In this document: in pieces, positions 42,184-52,875 of the stretch
Position numbering within the stretch: the first letter of the stretch is position 1
How the letters are laid out: every line of letters begins with the position of its first letter
DNA from: Thermohalobaculum sp039822785
Lineage (GTDB): Bacteria > Pseudomonadota > Alphaproteobacteria > Rhodobacterales > Rhodobacteraceae
DNA length: 64,000 nucleotides
Assembly: GCA_039822785.1 (NCBI GenBank)
Contig: JBCBMO010000007.1
Coordinates: 263,830-327,829 of the forward strand
Reading direction: 5' to 3'
The notes under the pieces: generated by a model
The model's database searches: none
Told to the model about the DNA's origin: nothing
Seen by the model: the letters and a program-made list of their open reading frames with translations, nothing else
Position numbers and translations under genes: made by a program

Positions 42184-42227
42184 GTCAAGGATCGCGCAGC
42201 GACCGGCGCAGCCGGCCTGTCCTTGAC
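42184..42227 (+). terminator. nested hairpin downstream of dnaN
   Basis: GTCAAGGA (42184-42191) pairs with TCCTTGAC (42220-42227); inside, CCGGC/GCCGG (42203-42215) forms a second stem with loop GCA. Likely transcription end for dnaN. No T-run. Confidence 0.45.
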
Positions 42228-42358
42228 GCGCCGCAGCTCTTGCCTTGCACGCTCGCGTTCAACCGGCCCTGCCGGTTCTCCCCAGCCCGCGATACGGATG
42301 CCCGCCACCGCCACGGCCCCCCGGAGCAAAGCGTCAGGACAGCCACGACAGGCTCCGG

Positions 42359-42375
42359 CCCCGCCGGCGGCGGGG
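42359..42375 (-). terminator. hairpin downstream of the GST gene
   Basis: Perfect stem CCCCGCC / GGCGGGG with loop GGC, 50 bases past the GST stop on the minus strand. Confidence 0.35.
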
Positions 42376-42425
42376 ACGGAGCGAAACGAGGGTCGCGCAG
42401 CGACACCGCTGAGCAGAAGCCGCCC

Positions 42426-43112
42426 TCAGCCGGCGGCGAAGTTCGAGGGGAACATCGCCCGGGCGGCCTCGTCGTCGAAGGCGCTCTTGAACGCCAGCCC
42501 CTCGCCGATCTTGCGGGCGACGGCCACCGCGGGACGCGCGTCGATGCCCTCGAACCAGGCCTTCACCGCCGGGTAGGCGTCGATCGCCCCCTCGCCCAGC
42601 ACCCGCACATGCCGGTCGACCCAGCCCCAGGCGGCGATATCGGCGATGGTGTAGTCCTCGCCCACGATGAACTGCCGCCCGGCCAGATGGCTCTCCAGCA
42701 CGCCATAGTGGCGATGCGCCTCGAACTTATAGCGACGCTTGGCGTAATCGCCGCCCTCCGCCGCCCCCGCGGTCTGGAAGTGCACCCATTGGCCCGAGAA
42801 GGGGCCGAGGCCGGTGGCGATCCAGAACAGCCAGGACAACAGCTCGCCGCGCGCCTCGGGCTTGCCCAGGAACCGGCCTTCCTTCTCGGCCAGGTACAGC
42901 AGGATCGCATTGCTGTCGAAGACCCGCACCCCGTCGTCGGTGATCGCCGGCGCCTTGCCGTTGGGGTTGATGGCAAGGTACTCGGGCGCATGCTGCTCGC
43001 CCTTCAACGTATCGAGTTTCTTGACCTCATAGGCCATGCCGCTTTCCGCCAGGAAGAGCGCGACCTTCATGGGGTTGGGGGTGTGGTGATAGTAGAAGGT
43101 GATCATCATCAT
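42426..43112 (-). CDS. glutathione S-transferase family protein
   Basis: 228 residues. Thioredoxin-like N-terminal domain: ITFYYHHTPNPMKVALFLAESG, then AINPNGKAPAITDDGVRVFDSNAILLYLAEKEG with the cis-Pro and the Glu/Ser-Asn glutathione-binding motif. C-terminal helical domain with FIVGEDYTIADIAAWGWV, the N-capping box. YghU/YfcG-like in layout. Three ATG codons in a row begin the gene. It interrupts dnaN-recF on the opposite strand and is divergent from recF. Confidence 0.92.
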   Translation of the reverse strand: MMMITFYYHHTPNPMKVALFLAESGMAYEVKKLDTLKGEQHAPEYLAINPNGKAPAITDDGVRVFDSNAILLYLAEKEGRFLGKPEARGELLSWLFWIATGLGPFSGQWVHFQTAGAAEGGDYAKRRYKFEAHRHYGVLESHLAGRQFIVGEDYTIADIAAWGWVDRHVRVLGEGAIDAYPAVKAWFEGIDARPAVAVARKIGEGLAFKSAFDDEAARAMFPSNFAAG

Positions 43113-43276
43113 CGCTTTCGCAGGGGCCCCAGGAGACGGGGCATGAGGGATCGCCGCGTCCATGTTGCGGCGCACACCCGCCACCTCGGTCCGATGGCCC
43201 CTGGGGTCAAGGCGCTGACATCAACCCTTCACGACAGGGTGATGGGACCCCGCCGCCCCACCGGGCAGCCCGGCCC

Positions 43277-44443
43277 ATGAGCCGGGCGGCAATCCTGTCG
43301 CTGCGGCTTGCGCAGTACCGGTCCTACCCGCTGGCCGAGATCGCGACCGGCGGCGGCTCCGTCGTGCTCACCGGCCCCAATGGTGCGGGCAAGACCAATC
43401 TGCTCGAGGCCGTCTCGATGCTCGTCCCCGGCCGCGGCCTGCGCCGCGCAGGGGCGGAGGAGATCGCCCGCCGCCCCGAGAGCGCCGGCTGGCGCCTGAC
43501 CGCCGAGATCGAGACCGGGCAGGCGGAGATCGAGGTCGTCACCGGGATCGACACCGCCGCCGGCACCCGGCGCAGCGTCACGATCGACGGCAAGACCGCG
43601 CCCCAGACCGCCCTGGGCCGGCACCTGCGCATGGTCTGGCTGACGCCCGCCATGGACCGGCTCTGGACCGAGGGGGCGGCGGAGCGGCGGGCCTTCCTCG
43701 ACCGCCTCGCGCTGGGGTTCACGCCGGAGCATGGCGAGGCCGCAATCACCTATGAAAAGGCCATGCGCGCGCGTAACCGGCTGCTGAAGGAGGGGCGCGA
43801 GGGCACCCCGCCCGACCCCGCCTGGCTTGGCGGGCTGGAGGCGCCGATGGCCCGCGCCGGCGCCCGCCTGGCTCGCGCCCGGGCGGAGGCCTTGTCGGCA
43901 CTCCAAGGGGCGCAGGACGAAGCCGAAACATTGTTTCCCCGTGCCGAGCTATCTATCCTCGGCGCCATGGAAAGTCGCTTTGCCGAAGCGCTCGCCGCCG
44001 GGGACGATCTGGACAGCCTGGAACCCGCCGAGGCGGCCGCATCGGCCACCGCGCTTGAGGGCGCGCGCCCGCGCGATGCCGCCGCCGGCCGCACGCTCGA
44101 CGGCCCCCATCGCAGCGATCTGGAGGCGGTCTTTGCCGCCAAATCCATGCCCGCGCGCGCCTGTTCGACCGGGGAGCAGAAGGCGCTGCTCATCTCCCTC
44201 GTCCTTGCCAATGCCCGGGCCCTGCGGGCGGCCACCGGCGCCACCCCGGTGCTCTTGTTCGACGAGCTTGCCGCCCATCTCGACGAGGGGCGGCGCGCCG
44301 CGCTCTATGACGAGATCGATGCCCTCGACGCCCAGGCCTGGATGACCGGCACCGAGGATATGCTATTCGACGGCCTGCCCCGCGCCCGCCGCTTTCGCGT
44401 GGTCGAGCAGGCGGGCCGCTCCACGATCGAGGAGACGCGCTGA
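43277..44443 (+). CDS. recF: DNA replication and repair protein RecF
   Basis: SMC-like ATPase helping RecA load at single-strand gaps. 388 residues. Walker A GPNGAGKT (33-40), LRLAQYRSYPLAEI at the start, an ABC-type signature CSTGEQKALLISLVLANA, and Walker B VLLFDELAAHLD. ATG 43277 matches family starts. Its TGA overlaps by one base the ATG of the following orphan gene (TGATG), so the two are coupled. Confidence 0.97.
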   Translation: MSRAAILSLRLAQYRSYPLAEIATGGGSVVLTGPNGAGKTNLLEAVSMLVPGRGLRRAGAEEIARRPESAGWRLTAEIETGQAEIEVVTGIDTAAGTRRSVTIDGKTAPQTALGRHLRMVWLTPAMDRLWTEGAAERRAFLDRLALGFTPEHGEAAITYEKAMRARNRLLKEGREGTPPDPAWLGGLEAPMARAGARLARARAEALSALQGAQDEAETLFPRAELSILGAMESRFAEALAAGDDLDSLEPAEAAASATALEGARPRDAAAGRTLDGPHRSDLEAVFAAKSMPARACSTGEQKALLISLVLANARALRAATGATPVLLFDELAAHLDEGRRAALYDEIDALDAQAWMTGTEDMLFDGLPRARRFRVVEQAGRSTIEETR

Positions 44444-44910
44444 TGTTCCCCTTTCTGGCCGCCATGGCCACCGCCCAGGCACAGACCCTGGCCGCCATGA
44501 GCGTGGCCACCGCCAGTGCGGCGACCGCGCTGATGCGCGCGCCCACCATGGAGATGCGGGATCTCACCGTCTATTTCCCCTTCGGCCAGGGCTTCAGCCA
44601 GGACATCGACCCGGTGACGACCTGGACCACCACCTGGATGCTGCCCTTCAGCTTTGGGATGTTCCCCGCAGGCCCACGCGCCGCCGCGCTGGTCACCGAG
44701 ATCCGCAGCCAGCAGGCCCTGGTCGACCGCTTGATCGAGGCCTGCGATGCCGCCGAGAAGGCCCGCACGATTGGCGACCCGCAGGAGCGCGACGCGCCCC
44801 TCACCGCCGCCTATGGCCCGCTCGGCCTTGGCGAAATGGAGGCCCTGCGCCAGACCAAGGACAACCTCCAACGCCTGATCGGCCCCGCGCGCGGGCGCCG
44901 GGGAACCTGA
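44443..44910 (+). CDS. orphan protein coupled to recF, function unknown
   Basis: 155 residues, not recognised. N-terminal 40 residues are Met/Ala/Thr-rich and amphipathic (MFPFLAAMATAQAQTLAAMSVATASAATAL), then an aromatic, Thr/Trp-rich region with FPFGQGFSQDIDPVTTWTTTWMLPFSFGMF, then two charged helices (about 85-140). No clear signal peptide or full membrane helix. Its ATG overlaps the recF stop (TGATG), so it is made from the recF message; gyrB starts 165 bases later. It is absent from the usual recF-gyrB spacing I know. Confidence 0.75.
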   Translation: MFPFLAAMATAQAQTLAAMSVATASAATALMRAPTMEMRDLTVYFPFGQGFSQDIDPVTTWTTTWMLPFSFGMFPAGPRAAALVTEIRSQQALVDRLIEACDAAEKARTIGDPQERDAPLTAAYGPLGLGEMEALRQTKDNLQRLIGPARGRRGT

Positions 44911-44995
44911 GGCCTTCGCGCAAGACGTGTGGGGCAAGCTCCCGACCGGACGAGAGCTGCCCAAAAGCCGCGTGGCGCAGCCGAAAATGTCAGGT

Positions 44996-45013
44996 GGCAC
45001 AGGATGATGTGCC
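44996..45013 (+). terminator. small hairpin between the orphan gene and gyrB
   Basis: Stem GGCACA / TGTGCC with loop GGATGA, 62 bases before gyrB ATG. It may end the recF-orphan transcript or act in the gyrB leader. Confidence 0.3.
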
Positions 45014-45075
45014 CCGCGGGCGTGACACGGACTCGGTCGTTGCTGTAAGAAAGGTGAGGCAACGACAGGCGGGTA

Positions 45076-47526
<2,451 letters not shown>

Positions 47527-47762
47527 CCGGGTCCCGGGCGCGTTCGTCCTGCACCGAAACTGAGCCGTCAGCCCAAGGTTGAGGTCGCGCACGCGTTAAG
47601 AGAATGCGGGCGAACCGTGTCCGCCGGTTGGCGAGACTGCCCTCCATATCGACGATTTATCATGAATGCGCCGCCACAGTGCCGCGCCTGTCCTGCATGC
47701 AAACACCAACCGGGCGGGCGAGGTGTCGTACCCGGACTTTGCTTGTGAATGCGAGGGTAAGC

Positions 47763-48602
47763 ATGCGTCTTCACACTCTGTTGGGCGCCGCGGCCAGTGC
47801 CATGGCACTGGCGGCGACGCCCGCGGCGGCGGTCCCCGTCGACCGCGAGATCCAGCTTCTGATCGACGTCTCGGGTAGCGTCGATGACGATGAGTTCATC
47901 CTACAGCGCAACGGCTACGTCTCGGCCTTCCGCAACCCGTTCATCCAGCAGGAGATCTTCGGCGGCACCATCGGCGCCATCGCGTTGGATGTGATCTACT
48001 GGTCCGGCGCCACCGAACAGTCGGTGGTTGTCGACTGGGCCCTGATCGACGACGCCGGCGCCGCCAATGCCGTGGCCGACGCTATCGAAGCCTTCGTGCG
48101 ACCCTTTGACGGCAGCACCGCGCCGGGCAGCGCGCTGAACTTCGGCGTCAGCCGCTTCGTCGACAACGGCTTCGAGAGCAACGATCAGGTGATCGACATT
48201 TCGGGCGACGGCGACCGCAACGACGGCACCACCGACCTGACCGGCGCACGGGATGCGGCGCTGAACGGCGACATTCTCGACACGGTGGATGGGGGCAGTA
48301 ACGGCCAGATCGACCGCATCAACGGCCTGCCGATCATCAACGAGGTCTCGAACCTCGACGCCTATTACGCCAGCAACCTGGTGGGCGGGACGGACAGCTT
48401 CACCGTGGTCGCGGATGACTTCGAGACCTTCCAGACCGCGCTGCAGACGAAGCTGCGCTCGGAGATCCTCGGCACCACGCCCGACGATCTGCCGCCGCTG
48501 CCCTCGGTGCCGTTGCCCGCGAGCATGTTGCTGCTGATGGGCGGGTTGGGCGGCCTGGCGCTGCTGCGCCAACGCACCAAGGCGACCGGCCAGGTCGCCT
48601 GA
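47763..48602 (+). CDS. DUF1194 (vWA-like) secreted protein with VPLPA C-terminal sorting signal
   Basis: 279 residues. Signal peptide cut near residue 23; a von Willebrand A-type MIDAS LLIDVSGSVDDDEF (33-46; Asp35, Ser37, Ser39) starts the domain, which is of the DUF1194 kind. The end reads PSVPLPASMLLLMGGLGGLALLRQRTK: a VPLPA motif, a hydrophobic helix and a basic tail, i.e. the rhodobacterial PEP-CTERM-like sorting signal handled by an exosortase. So the protein is probably exported and processed at the surface. GAGGG precedes ATG 47763. No exosortase gene in the window. Confidence 0.9.
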   Translation: MRLHTLLGAAASAMALAATPAAAVPVDREIQLLIDVSGSVDDDEFILQRNGYVSAFRNPFIQQEIFGGTIGAIALDVIYWSGATEQSVVVDWALIDDAGAANAVADAIEAFVRPFDGSTAPGSALNFGVSRFVDNGFESNDQVIDISGDGDRNDGTTDLTGARDAALNGDILDTVDGGSNGQIDRINGLPIINEVSNLDAYYASNLVGGTDSFTVVADDFETFQTALQTKLRSEILGTTPDDLPPLPSVPLPASMLLLMGGLGGLALLRQRTKATGQVA

Positions 48603-48743
48603 ACAGGCACAAGACCAAAGCGACGAAAGCAGAGCCGGGGCCATGGTGGCGCTGGCTCGTGCTTTTTTTGCCTCGCCCGCGTTGTCCGTCGCCGGCAGCG
48701 CCTACTACCCTGCCGTGCCAGCATCACGAGAGGGGAGAGGGCG

Positions 48744-49460
48744 ATGACCTATCTGGAGGAGCGGCGGGATATGGCGGCAGCCTTTCGCTGGACCGCGCGC
48801 CTCGGCATGAACGAGGGGATCGCGAACCACTATTCCCTGGCGGTGGGGTCGGGCGATGCCTTCCTGATGAACCCCTACGGTCTGCACTGGTCGCAGATGA
48901 AGGCCTCGGATCTCATCGAACTCGATGCCACCATCGAGCCGGACGGGGTCGACGACACCATCGATCCCACCGCCTGGTGCATCCATGGGGCGCTGCATCG
49001 CAACGTGCCCCAGGCGCGCTGCGTGATGCATCTGCACTCGAAATACGCCACGGCGCTCGCGGTGCTGGAGGACCCGAGCCTGCCGCCCATCGACCAGACC
49101 TCCATGCGCTTTTTCAACCGCATCGCCATCGATATGGGGTTCGACGGGATGGGCCTGGACGAGGAGGCCGAGCGGATGTCGCGCACCCTCGGCAACCGCT
49201 CGGTGCTGATGATGGCGCAGCACGGGGTGCTGGTCGCGGGTCCCACGGTCGGCTGGTGCTTCGACATGATCTACTACTTCGAGAAGGCGGCGGAGACCTA
49301 TCTGACCGCGCTCTCGACCGGCCGGTCGCTCAACGTCGCGAGCGATGCGGTGGCAGAGAAGACCGCGCGCCAGTGGGAGGCCTATCCCGGCATCGGCGAA
49401 AAGCACCTTTCCGCCATCCGCGCCGTCCTCGACGCAGAGGAGCCGGCCTATCGGCACTAG
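48744..49460 (+). CDS. class II aldolase/adducin domain protein
   Basis: 238 residues. Family motifs NEGIANHYSLAV, CVMHLHSKYATALAVLED (zinc His pair) and MMAQHGVLVAGPTVGWCF (third His). Members include fuculose- and ribulose-phosphate aldolases and adducin-like proteins; the aldolase catalytic residues cannot be fixed here, so the substrate is left open. Strong GGGGAGAGGG ribosome site. Overlaps the convergent flavoprotein gene by its stop codon. Confidence 0.92.
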   Translation: MTYLEERRDMAAAFRWTARLGMNEGIANHYSLAVGSGDAFLMNPYGLHWSQMKASDLIELDATIEPDGVDDTIDPTAWCIHGALHRNVPQARCVMHLHSKYATALAVLEDPSLPPIDQTSMRFFNRIAIDMGFDGMGLDEEAERMSRTLGNRSVLMMAQHGVLVAGPTVGWCFDMIYYFEKAAETYLTALSTGRSLNVASDAVAEKTARQWEAYPGIGEKHLSAIRAVLDAEEPAYRH

Positions 49461-50659
49461 CCCGTGGCGGCCCGGTGCGTGAGCCAGGTCTGTGCGCCCT
49501 CGCCCGCCGCCAGACCGGTCGCCAGGCAGCCGGTGATGAGGTAGCCGCCCGTCGGCGCCTCCCAATCCAGCATCTCGCCGGCGGCAAAGACGCCGGGCAG
49601 CGCGCGGATCATCAGCCGGTCGTCCAGCGCGTCCCAGCGAAGACCGCCGGCGGTGGAGATCGCCTCGTCCATCGGGCGCGGCCCGGCGAGCGGGATGGGC
49701 AGGGCCTTGAGCAGACGGGCGAGATCCTCCGGCGCGTCTGGCAGGGGGCGGGCGATCTCCATCACCAGGGCTCGCTTGACCCCGTCCAGCCCGAGCGTCT
49801 TGCGCAGATGCGCGGCGCGCGTGGCCTTGCCGCGGGGACGCGCCAGCCGCCGCGCCACGTCCCCCGGCGCAAGCCCCGGCAGCAGATCGAGCGCCAAGGG
49901 CACCCCGTCGCGCAGGGGGCGATACAGCGCATAGATCCCGCTCCCTTCCAATCCCTTGGCGGAGAGCACGGCCTCCCCCTCCACCCGGCAGCGCCCTGCG
50001 ATCAGGCCGAGCGGTTTTAGCGGCTGGCCAAAGTGCGGCGCCATATGCGCCGACCAGTCGACGCGAAAGCCCATGTTGGCCGGGGCGAAGGGGCTGAGCC
50101 CGATGCCGTGGGGTTCCAGCAGCCCGGTCCAGGCGCCGTCCGAGCCCAGCCTCCGCCAGCTCGCCCCGCCGAGCGCCAGCACGATCACCGCGGCCTGCAC
50201 CTGGCGCTCCCCCTCGGGCGTATCGAACAGGGCGCGGCCCGGCGCGATCCCGATCAGGCGCCACCGCCTGCGCAACGTGACGCCCTGCGCCTCGAGCCGG
50301 GTCAGCCAGGCGCGCAGCAGGGGCGAGGCCTTCATCGCGACCGGAAAGACCCGGCCAGTGGAGCCCGTGAAGACCGGTTGGCCGAGGCTCCGCGCCCAAT
50401 CCGCGACCGCCTCGGGCCCAAAGGTGCGCAGCATGGTTGCCATCGGCCCCTGCGCCTCCGCGAAGGTGGGGAGAAACCGGGTTAGCGGCTCGTCCTTGGT
50501 GAGGTTTAGGCCGGACTTGCCCGCCATCAGGAACTTGCGGCCGGGCGAGGGCATCGCCTCGGCGATCACGACCTGCCGCCCGGCGGCGGACAGGACATCG
50601 GCGGCCATCAGCCCCGCGGGCCCGGCGCCGACGATCAGCGCCTCGGCCGTCTCCTCCAT
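49457..50659 (-). CDS. HI0933/BaiN-type flavoprotein (NAD(P)/FAD-dependent oxidoreductase)
   Basis: 400 residues. Rossmann VGAGPAGLMAADVLSAAGRQVVIAEA (about 10-35), PSPGRKFLMAGKSGLNLTKDE (the KxLxxGxGRCNxTN-like loop of the family), ALGGASWRRLGSDGAW, and the terminal FAD motif VFAAGEMLDWEAPTGGYLITGCLATG. This matches the TIGR03862/PP_4765 subgroup. Activity is unknown. Starts 8 bases after the cyclic-nucleotide-binding gene's stop, so the two are likely an operon. Confidence 0.9.
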   Translation of the reverse strand: MEETAEALIVGAGPAGLMAADVLSAAGRQVVIAEAMPSPGRKFLMAGKSGLNLTKDEPLTRFLPTFAEAQGPMATMLRTFGPEAVADWARSLGQPVFTGSTGRVFPVAMKASPLLRAWLTRLEAQGVTLRRRWRLIGIAPGRALFDTPEGERQVQAAVIVLALGGASWRRLGSDGAWTGLLEPHGIGLSPFAPANMGFRVDWSAHMAPHFGQPLKPLGLIAGRCRVEGEAVLSAKGLEGSGIYALYRPLRDGVPLALDLLPGLAPGDVARRLARPRGKATRAAHLRKTLGLDGVKRALVMEIARPLPDAPEDLARLLKALPIPLAGPRPMDEAISTAGGLRWDALDDRLMIRALPGVFAAGEMLDWEAPTGGYLITGCLATGLAAGEGAQTWLTHRAATG

Positions 50660-50667
50660 AGGCGGTG

Positions 50668-51039
50668 TCAGCCGGTCCGCGACAGCTTGCGATTGGCGCT
50701 GCGCAGGCGCGTCACGAGCGATTTGATGATCTCGAAGGCTTCCTCGGGGTGCGTGCGGATCAGATCGACCACATGCTCCGCCGGGTAGCGCACGCAGCGC
50801 GTCCGCTCAATCGCCACCGCGGTCGCGGATCGTGGGCCGTGGTCGATCACACTCATCTCGCCAAAGACCTCGCCCGCGCCCAGCGTGGCCACCACGTTCG
50901 AGCGGTCGGCCTTCATGAAGCCGGGGCTGCGGAGGCGGATCTCGACCGCCCCCTCGATGATGCGAAAACAGTCGGCGCCAAGCTCACCCTCGGAAAAGAT
51001 GACCTCATCCTTCTCGAACACGGCCTCTGCGATGGTCAT
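50668..51039 (-). CDS. cyclic-nucleotide-binding domain protein without DNA-binding domain
   Basis: 123 residues, essentially one CRP-type beta-barrel: DEVIFSEGELGADCFRIIEGAVEI, then GAGEVFGEMSVIDHGPRSATAVAIE, which is the cAMP/cGMP phosphate-binding cassette (FGEMSxxxxxxRSATxxA). No helix-turn-helix follows; the protein ends in a basic helix (LVTRLRSANRKLSRTG). It could be a stand-alone nucleotide sensor. It is the first gene of a pair with the flavoprotein. Confidence 0.9.
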   Translation of the reverse strand: MTIAEAVFEKDEVIFSEGELGADCFRIIEGAVEIRLRSPGFMKADRSNVVATLGAGEVFGEMSVIDHGPRSATAVAIERTRCVRYPAEHVVDLIRTHPEEAFEIIKSLVTRLRSANRKLSRTG

Positions 51040-51098
51040 GGCGGGACCCTCTCCTCTGTGGGATCCGCAGCGTAACAGCGCCGATCAGCGCCGTCGCC

Positions 51099-51632
51099 CT
51101 AGAAGCGCAGGGCCACGGTGGCGAAGGCCGTGTTCACGCCGGGGTTCTCGTCCTCGATGCCCGCGTTGGACTTGTGCTCGAAGGCGGCCCCGATCGAGAT
51201 CCGCTCGGTGATCGCGTAGTCGAGGCCGATCCGGCTGCGGAACATGATGGTCGAGCCCAGATCGTCGCCGCTGTTCCCCGCGGCATAGGCGCCGGGAAAG
51301 AACGACCCGATCAGGCGCAGGCCGGTGGAGCCGAAGGGGACGGCGGCATATGGGCCGCCGCCGAAGAAGAAGTCGCCGTCGCTGTCGAACTCGGTCCCCA
51401 GACCGATGCCGAACTGGAGGTAGGTGAAATCGAGCACCGGCACCGACCGCAGGTCGATGCCGAAAGCCACATCCTCGTCGAAGTCATCGTCGTCGAAAGC
51501 ATCATAGCCGATGCCGAACTCGACCTCGGCGATCACGCCGAAGAGCGGTTCCTGAGCGATGGCGGGGGGCGAGATGGCGGCAGTCACGGCGGCAGTCACG
51601 GCGAAAAGCACCGCAGCGAGCGGTCGTAGCAT
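51099..51632 (-). CDS. PagL-like outer membrane acyloxyacyl hydrolase family protein
   Basis: 177 residues. Signal peptide cut after about residue 27 (PPAIA|QEPLF), alternating beta-strand pattern of an eight-strand barrel, and a terminal Phe (VALRF), as in outer membrane proteins. Near the C-terminus FEHKSNAGIEDENPGV has the PagL H-x-S-N pattern (His153, Ser155). The third catalytic residue of P. aeruginosa PagL (Glu140, after NxGI) corresponds here to Asn, so lipid A deacylation is not certain. Acidic loop DDDDFDED near 47-54 may bind metal. Confidence 0.78.
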   Translation of the reverse strand: MLRPLAAVLFAVTAAVTAAISPPAIAQEPLFGVIAEVEFGIGYDAFDDDDFDEDVAFGIDLRSVPVLDFTYLQFGIGLGTEFDSDGDFFFGGGPYAAVPFGSTGLRLIGSFFPGAYAAGNSGDDLGSTIMFRSRIGLDYAITERISIGAAFEHKSNAGIEDENPGVNTAFATVALRF

Positions 51633-51783
51633 ACTGAAGATCCCTTGCTTCCTTCATGCGCGGGCGGTGAAGCCGCGCTATCGCAAGGTCATCCAAAACC
51701 GCTACATCTGGTGTCCGAAAAGCTTTGCAGGGACACTTTCAGCGCGATCCTGTGGCATCGGCGCATCGTCCAATCATCGTGGC

Positions 51784-52797
51784 TTAGTCATATCGCAGCG
51801 TTGTCGCCTTCCCGCCGAACACCCGATAGGCGAAGATCGAGTAGCCGATGATCGTCGGCAGCACGATACAGGTGCCGACCAGGATGATCGCCAGGCTCTC
51901 CGGCGCGGAGGCGCTGTCGACGATCGTCATCCGCTCCGGCACCACATAGGGGTAGAAGCTGTAGGCAAGCCCCGCGAAGCCGAGCGAGAAGATCGCGGTG
52001 CCGCCCACGAAGGGGCCCCAGCACCAACGATCATCGGGCAGCGGCAGTTCCTTGAGCAGCAACCAGACGGCCGCGAACATGCCCGCGGTCATCAGCGGCA
52101 GCGGCGCCAGCAGCAGGATCTCGGGGAAGGAGAACCACTTATCGAAGATCCGTTCGGAGGCGAGCGGCGTCACGAGCGACACCGCGACCATGCCCGCCGC
52201 CCCGATCATCAGCCCGCCGCGCGCCCATTTTACCGCGCGCTGCTGCAGCGCCCCGTCGGTCTTGTAGATCAGCCAGGACGCGCCGATGAAGACATAGGCG
52301 GCCAGCAGGCAGAAGGCGGTGAGGATGCTGAAGGCGATGGCCAGCGGCTCGCCGGTCAGCCCCTCGATGTAGGCGCCGAGCATGTAGCCCTGGGAAAGCC
52401 CGGTCATGATCGAGCCGATCATGAACCCGCGGTTCCACCACTTCTTTTGCGCGCCCGGTGCCTTGGCGCGGAACTCGAAGCAGACCCCGCGCAGGATCAG
52501 GCCGATCAGCATGATTGCCACCGGTACGTAGAGCGCGGTGAGGATGAACCCGTGGGCGGCGGGAAAGGCGACCAGCAGGATCCCGATGGCCAGCACCAGC
52601 CAGGTCTCGTTCGCATCCCAGAACGGGCCGATGGAGGCAACCATCCGGTCGTAATCCTCCTCCGGCGCCAGGGCGAAGAGCGCGCCGACCCCCAGGTCAT
52701 AGCCGTCGAGCACCACGTAGATCAGGATCGACAGGCCCATGAGCCCCGCGAAGATCATCGGCAGCGTCGTCTCGGGATTGGGGATCAGATCGAGCAT
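51784..52797 (-). CDS. cydB: cytochrome bd-type quinol oxidase subunit II (CioB/CydB)
   Basis: 337 residues, about nine membrane helices. VVLDGYDLGVGALFAL (the conserved D-G-x-D-x-G), GPFWDANETWLVLAIGILLVAFP and CFEFRAK are CydB landmarks. Works with CydA as the high-affinity terminal oxidase. It starts 79 bases after the cydA stop and is convergent with nothing closer than the PagL-like gene. No CydX-like small ORF was seen after it. Confidence 0.95.
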   Translation of the reverse strand: MLDLIPNPETTLPMIFAGLMGLSILIYVVLDGYDLGVGALFALAPEEDYDRMVASIGPFWDANETWLVLAIGILLVAFPAAHGFILTALYVPVAIMLIGLILRGVCFEFRAKAPGAQKKWWNRGFMIGSIMTGLSQGYMLGAYIEGLTGEPLAIAFSILTAFCLLAAYVFIGASWLIYKTDGALQQRAVKWARGGLMIGAAGMVAVSLVTPLASERIFDKWFSFPEILLLAPLPLMTAGMFAAVWLLLKELPLPDDRWCWGPFVGGTAIFSLGFAGLAYSFYPYVVPERMTIVDSASAPESLAIILVGTCIVLPTIIGYSIFAYRVFGGKATTLRYD

Positions 52798-52875
52798 GGC
52801 ACTCTCCGCCTCCTGGTCTCGAAAACGGCCCGGCGCATCACTGCACCGGGCCGCTGGTCGGGGTTGTAGCGCCGC

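Larger units (their letters stand above)
42123..42425 (+). repeat. repeat-rich 303-base gap between dnaN and the GST gene
   Basis: No gene supported. It holds a 12-bp direct repeat tcgcgcagcgac (42192-42203 and 42393-42404) and two hairpins annotated separately. The motif gagcgaaacgagggtcgcgcag near 42380 has the look of a dispersed intergenic repeat. Confidence 0.5.
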
